Below, in pieces: positions 6,355 to 10,015 of a stretch of DNA of 10,015 nucleotides (position 1 is its first letter; each line of letters begins with the position of its first letter). The notes beneath the pieces were generated by a model. The model saw only the letters and a program-made list of their open reading frames with translations, did not search any database and was not told the DNA's origin. This DNA comes from Fibrobacteres bacterium CG2_30_45_31 (lineage in GTDB: Bacteria > Fibrobacterota > Fibrobacteria > Fibrobacterales > Fibrobacteraceae), in the NCBI GenBank assembly GCA_001873075.1, contig MNYL01000175.1:1-10015 (forward strand), in the 5' to 3' direction. Made by a program: the position numbers and the translations under genes.

Positions 6355-7611
6355 CTAGATGTAGTTTTTGATAAAGTTCCAAAAACGACTAATAGCGTTA
6401 CCGACAGAGCCGACAATTTTATTCGCTCCAGTTTCCCGTTTGGTATTTCTTTTGTCCTTAGCGGCGTAGCAAAGGAGGCCCACACCTGTAGAATAGGCAG
6501 GCATCGCAAGCGATTCCCCAAGACCTACAGATTGTTTAGGCACACCACGGCGCACAGGCATATTAAAAGCTTTTTCAGCAAGTTCTACAAGCCCTTCCAC
6601 AGCGGAAGCACCACCGGTAATCACAACACCCGCACCGATGACTTTTTCCAGTTTCGCCTTGCGAAGATCTTTATCTACCAAAGTCAGAATTTCATTCATC
6701 CGTTCATAAATAATTTGTGCTAAAAGTTTCCGAGGAACTTCTTTTTCACCACGGCCACCCACACCAGGAACAGGAATCGTTTCGTCATCCAACAGATTCG
6801 AAATGTTGCACGTTCCATATTTTTTCTTGATTTCTTCTGCACGGTCCAAAGGAGTCTTAAAGCAGTAAGCAATATCATTGGTGACTGTATTGCCCGCGAG
6901 ATCCAAGGATACCGTATAGCGAACCGTGTCGCCCACAAAAACCGCCACATCGGTGGAACCTGCGCCAATATCGATTACAGCGACACCCAATTCGCGTTCA
7001 TCATCATGCAAAATAGCACATGCAGAAGCAAGGGGTTCCAACACCAAAGAGGCAATCGAAAAGCCCGCACGTTCCACAGACTTGCGAATATTTTGAATGG
7101 CACCCATCTGTGCTGTCACCATCTGAATTTCTGTACTTAAGCGAACGCCGCTCATGCCCAGTGGATTCTTAATACATTTCTGTTCATCCACGGAGTAATC
7201 GCCCTGCAATACGTGAATGACTTCGCGATCGGCAGTCAACGGAATTGAACTTGCCTGTTCCACAACAGCATTCATATCCGCTAAAGTCACTTCGTTACCC
7301 GAACGAGTCAAAGGCACCGTACCAATGCAATTGATGGACTTGATATGACTCCCTGCAATGCCCACATAAACGTCTTTAACATCGATTCCCGTCATGGTTT
7401 CGGCTTGCTTCACAGCCGTTTCCAAAGAATGCACGGTAGATTCTAATTCGTTGATGGCACCTTTCTTTAATTCATTAACACCATAACCCAACACCCGAAC
7501 CTGAAAATCGTCTTCTACCATTCCGATGAAAACTCCGATCTTAGAGCTTCCAATATCTAAGCCAACTACGACGCGGCTTTTATCAATCTGATTTTGATTT
7601 TTTTCATCCAT
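6355..7611 (-). CDS. ftsA: Cell division protein FtsA (actin-like)
   Basis: 418-residue actin-family ATPase that tethers FtsZ to the inner membrane and activates septal synthesis. Seen: phosphate-1 motif VVGLDIGSSKIGVFIG (residues 15-30 region, D19), the FtsA-specific SHS2/1C subdomain from about 82 to 155, the phosphate-2 motif VIDIGAGSTD with D214, and an adenosine motif around VVITGGAS. The C-terminus GNAISRFWNFIKNYI is an amphipathic helix, the membrane-targeting sequence. The start at 7611 is preferred because AGAGAGG ends 7 nt before it; an ATG at 7617 lies only 1 nt after that element, and one at 7647 has none. The chosen start overlaps the ftsQ stop by 8 nt, so coupled translation is likely. 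The length is typical for the family. Confidence 0.96.
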   Translation of the reverse strand: MDEKNQNQIDKSRVVVGLDIGSSKIGVFIGMVEDDFQVRVLGYGVNELKKGAINELESTVHSLETAVKQAETMTGIDVKDVYVGIAGSHIKSINCIGTVPLTRSGNEVTLADMNAVVEQASSIPLTADREVIHVLQGDYSVDEQKCIKNPLGMSGVRLSTEIQMVTAQMGAIQNIRKSVERAGFSIASLVLEPLASACAILHDDERELGVAVIDIGAGSTDVAVFVGDTVRYTVSLDLAGNTVTNDIAYCFKTPLDRAEEIKKKYGTCNISNLLDDETIPVPGVGGRGEKEVPRKLLAQIIYERMNEILTLVDKDLRKAKLEKVIGAGVVITGGASAVEGLVELAEKAFNMPVRRGVPKQSVGLGESLAMPAYSTGVGLLCYAAKDKRNTKRETGANKIVGSVGNAISRFWNFIKNYI

Positions 7612-8446
7612 TGTCATGCCTCTCTGCAAGGGGTATCGTATAGGCAAAGCCTATAAATCGCATGTCCAAAATTTCAATGTCTGCCAATTCTTGTGGCAAT
7701 CCTTGTACTAGCAACTGATAGTGAACAAATAAATCCGCTGTCGGTACTTTTATAGGGAATAAAGTCTTGTATTCCACATTTCTAAAAAACACTTCTATGC
7801 CATTCTGTCCTTGGTTGATTGCCACTTGCGAAACATTACGATACAAAGGTTCATCAAACGTTTTCATTGCGAAAAGGAATTTCGCAATTTTTTGTAATTC
7901 CATCGGCGACAGAGCGGTTGCCACAGGGAGCTGATAAGCCCCAGAAGTCGCCATCGGAAGCACCATCGCTCTTTCCGAGTACACTTTCCAGCCATCTTTC
8001 TCTAAAGAAACCATCAGAGGAGAAGATTCTTGCACCTGAATTTGAACAGACCAAGGGAAACTTTCTTCCACTTCTACAGAACGAACCAAAGGCAATTTAA
8101 GCAAGCGCGATTGAATCGAATCCACATGAATTTGAGACATGGGGGAACCCACTTCCAATTGTGCCGTCTGGATAATTTCTTCCCAGGTCAGCATACGATT
8201 GCCGCTGATTTCAATTTTCTTAAGCGTTCTGATTTGCGTTGGATCAAATTGACGTACAAAGAACCAACCTTGCCAAATGATAACACCCACAACGACAAGA
8301 GCAACAAGCAACTTCCAACCCATACGTCCAAACCAATGAGAACAACTACAGACAATCTTTTTACGACTCTCATTGCGGAGTTCTTTTTGGCGGACCTCAT
8401 TGTATCCAAGTCGACGGCCGCTAAATGTGGTTCTATCCTTAGTCAA
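7604..8446 (-). CDS. ftsQ: Cell division protein FtsQ
   Basis: 280-residue bitopic membrane protein linking early and late divisome proteins. The N-terminal cytoplasmic part (1-44) is basic. One transmembrane helix lies at about 46-64 (LLVALVVVGVIIWQGWFFV). The periplasmic part begins with a POTRA domain, about 75-146: IEISGNRMLTWEEI, then PLVRSVEVEESFPWSVQIQV, the typical POTRA end. The C-terminal FtsQ domain follows. Sequence outside the POTRA is divergent, as is normal for FtsQ; position between murC and ftsA supports the name. The start is TTG at 8446, with GGAGG 11 nt upstream inside the murC end. No ATG, GTG or TTG lies between it and M42 at the membrane edge, so later starts would remove the cytoplasmic tail. 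The TTG directly abuts the murC TAA. Confidence 0.92.
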   Translation of the reverse strand: MTKDRTTFSGRRLGYNEVRQKELRNESRKKIVCSCSHWFGRMGWKLLVALVVVGVIIWQGWFFVRQFDPTQIRTLKKIEISGNRMLTWEEIIQTAQLEVGSPMSQIHVDSIQSRLLKLPLVRSVEVEESFPWSVQIQVQESSPLMVSLEKDGWKVYSERAMVLPMATSGAYQLPVATALSPMELQKIAKFLFAMKTFDEPLYRNVSQVAINQGQNGIEVFFRNVEYKTLFPIKVPTADLFVHYQLLVQGLPQELADIEILDMRFIGFAYTIPLAERHDNG

Positions 8447-9829
8447 TTATTGCAACGCCTCCAAAAAACTTTTTTCCAATTTCCAAACATCACCCGCACC
8501 CATAAAGATCACCAAATCGTTGGGTTGTGCTTCTTTTCTCAAAATTTCAATAGCATTTTCTTTGGCACCGATAAAACGCGCATCCCGATGACCACGCGCA
8601 ATAGCACTTTCGGCCACCAGATTGCCTGTAATGCCAGGAATCGGGAGTTCTCGAGCCTTGTAAATGTCGCAGACAAGAAACATATCGCAGTGGGCAAAAG
8701 CCGTTCCAAAGGCCTCGTGCTGATCACGCGTTCTCGTGAAAAGATGAGGCTGAAAAACGACAATCACACGGCGCTCTGGAAAAGCTTCGCGCACACCCAA
8801 GAGTGTCGCCGCAGATTCTGTCGGATGATGCGCATAATCATCATAAACGAGAATGTTTTTTGCTTCGCCAATAAATTCAAAGCGACGCTTGACACCGATA
8901 AATTCAGCAAGTGCTTGGCGAGCGGTTTCTACTGGAATATTTTCTTCTACAGATAACGCAATCGCTGCGGTTGCATTCAAAACATTGTGACGGCCTGGGA
9001 CTTTTAATTCAAATTCACCCAGAGAAGCTCCATTTCTAATCACTTCAAAGTAAGGGCGGCCTTTTTCAAAATGGAGGTTTTCCACACGGTACATCGCTTG
9101 ACGACTAAAACCATAAGTCACCACAGGCTTAATCAAACGCGAAAGTACCGCTTGAATATTGGGTTCATCAATACAAACCACCACTTGTCCGTAGAAGGGA
9201 ACTTTATTCGCAAAAGCGACAAAAGCATCCTTGATCTCTTCAATATCTTTATAAGTATCTAAATGATCTGCATCAATATTCGTAATAATGGCGGATGTCG
9301 GCATCATCGAGAGAAAACTGCGATCAAATTCATCGCTTTCCGCAATGAGGTAATTTCCGCGGCCCACTTTGGCACCGCTGCCTTTTCCTTTGACTACACC
9401 GCCCACAATAATCGTGGGGTCTTCACCTGCCGCTTCCCAAATGGAGCCAAGCATAGAGGTAGTCGTCGTTTTACCATGCGTTCCAGAAACAGCAAGCGTA
9501 TATTTGAGACGCATGAGTTCGCCCAGCATTTCAGCACGGCGAATCACAGGGATGCGGCGCGCTTTCGCTTCCACTATTTCAGGATTATCCATTTTCACTG
9601 CAGAAGAATACACGAGAAGATCGGCACCCTCTACATTTTTGCCTTCATGGGTCGAATCGACCCGTATTCCCAAGCCTTTCAAATACTGAATCACAGGACC
9701 TTCACCCGTATCGGAACCGGTCACAATAAATCCATTTTCATGAAGTACTTCTGCAATGCCAGACATCCCGGCACCACCAATACCCACCATGTGCAAACGT
9801 TGTATGCGATTGCTAGGAATGATATTCAT
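8447..9829 (-). CDS. murC: UDP-N-acetylmuramate--L-alanine ligase
   Basis: 460-residue cytoplasmic Mur ligase that adds L-alanine to UDP-MurNAc using ATP, the first peptide step in peptidoglycan synthesis. Domain 1 has HMVGIGGAGMSGIAEVL (13-29), the UDP-binding loop typical of MurC. Domain 2 has the P-loop SGTHGKTTT (115-123), ESDEFDRSFL (164-173) and TNIDADHLDTY (183-193), with the conserved Mur ligase Glu and His. Domain 3 starts near GRHNVLNATAA (279-289) and carries DDYAHHPTE (330-338). The length is typical (about 460-490). The ATG at 9829 is chosen because it shares ATGA with the murG stop and has GGAG 8 nt upstream; an in-frame GTG at 9838 lies too close to that element. The distinction from MurD/E/F is clear from the N-terminal GIGGAGMSG and AHHPTE motifs. 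Confidence 0.97.
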   Translation of the reverse strand: MNIIPSNRIQRLHMVGIGGAGMSGIAEVLHENGFIVTGSDTGEGPVIQYLKGLGIRVDSTHEGKNVEGADLLVYSSAVKMDNPEIVEAKARRIPVIRRAEMLGELMRLKYTLAVSGTHGKTTTTSMLGSIWEAAGEDPTIIVGGVVKGKGSGAKVGRGNYLIAESDEFDRSFLSMMPTSAIITNIDADHLDTYKDIEEIKDAFVAFANKVPFYGQVVVCIDEPNIQAVLSRLIKPVVTYGFSRQAMYRVENLHFEKGRPYFEVIRNGASLGEFELKVPGRHNVLNATAAIALSVEENIPVETARQALAEFIGVKRRFEFIGEAKNILVYDDYAHHPTESAATLLGVREAFPERRVIVVFQPHLFTRTRDQHEAFGTAFAHCDMFLVCDIYKARELPIPGITGNLVAESAIARGHRDARFIGAKENAIEILRKEAQPNDLVIFMGAGDVWKLEKSFLEALQ

Positions 9830-10015
9830 TTTGTACACTCCGTATCAAAAATGACTTTTGCAATTTTGTCCGCAGCATCGGACATGCCTAAACTTTCTGC
9901 CGCCCGTGACATATTAGTCAGTGCCTCTGAATTTGTGAGTAATCCTTCGACTTTATTCCACAAATTATTTTTTTCATCATCTAATTCTACCAGGCAAGCA
10001 CCCGCATGCTCTACT
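9826..10015 (-). CDS. murG: MurG C-terminal end (partial)
   Basis: The 3' end of a gene entering from the right edge: 62 codons plus TGA. The visible protein starts VEHAGACLVELDDEKNNLWN and ends in a helical segment with MSRAAESLGMSDAADKIAKV. This fits the C-terminus of MurG, where AGAA followed by an acidic segment and M-x-x-x-A-x-x-x-x-x-x-D-A-A-x-x-I closes the UDP-GlcNAc-binding domain. MurG transfers GlcNAc to lipid I to make lipid II at the inner face of the membrane. The identification rests on this short tail together with position before murC; catalytic motifs are outside the window. Its TGA overlaps the murC ATG. Confidence 0.85.
   Translation of the reverse strand, partial: VEHAGACLVELDDEKNNLWNKVEGLLTNSEALTNMSRAAESLGMSDAADKIAKVIFDTECTK

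Noticed and set aside
8030..8956. Open frame of 308 codons on the plus strand across ftsQ and murC
   Set aside because: Antisense to two confident genes and crosses their junction; low-complexity composition with no domain. A shadow frame.

Overview
This is an ordinary chromosomal window from what looks like an anaerobic or facultatively anaerobic Gram-negative-type bacterium. The class III (oxygen-sensitive) ribonucleotide reductase genes and the protein sequences of the division cluster, including a FtsZ that ends in a PAFLR-type tail, would fit Fibrobacterota or a relative. That placement is a guess from recognition, not from a search. No mobile elements, CRISPR arrays, tRNAs or rRNAs are visible.

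Layout: (1) 2-766, plus strand: the 3' part of a LysR-family regulator whose N-terminus lies outside the window. (2) 877-1407, minus strand, convergent with it: a small KefF/MdaB-like flavodoxin-fold NAD(P)H oxidoreductase. (3) 1408-1593: a divergent intergenic region with two candidate NrdR boxes and a strong leader hairpin just before the Shine-Dalgarno of the next gene. (4) 1594-4525, plus strand: the nrdD-nrdG operon, encoding anaerobic ribonucleoside-triphosphate reductase and its radical-SAM activase, separated by 4 nt. (5) 4526-4815: a convergent intergenic region with tandem hairpins that end nrdDG on one side and ftsZ on the other. (6) 4816-10015, minus strand: the distal part of a division and cell wall (dcw) cluster, read in the order murG (partial), murC, ftsQ, ftsA, ftsZ.

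The genes fall into two pathways. NrdG installs a glycyl radical on NrdD, which then makes deoxyribonucleotides without oxygen. MurG and MurC act in peptidoglycan precursor synthesis, while FtsQ, FtsA and FtsZ build the divisome. The dcw genes are packed tightly: murG/murC share ATGA, murC stops directly against the ftsQ start, ftsQ/ftsA overlap by 8 nt, and ftsA/ftsZ are 27 nt apart. This points to one transcript with translational coupling. murB and ddl, which often sit between murC and ftsQ, are absent here.

I found no novel multi-gene system. The observations most worth checking are regulatory (NrdR boxes and hairpin at nrdD) and small protein details (His in the NrdD zinc site, a repeat in the FtsZ linker, a TTG start for ftsQ).
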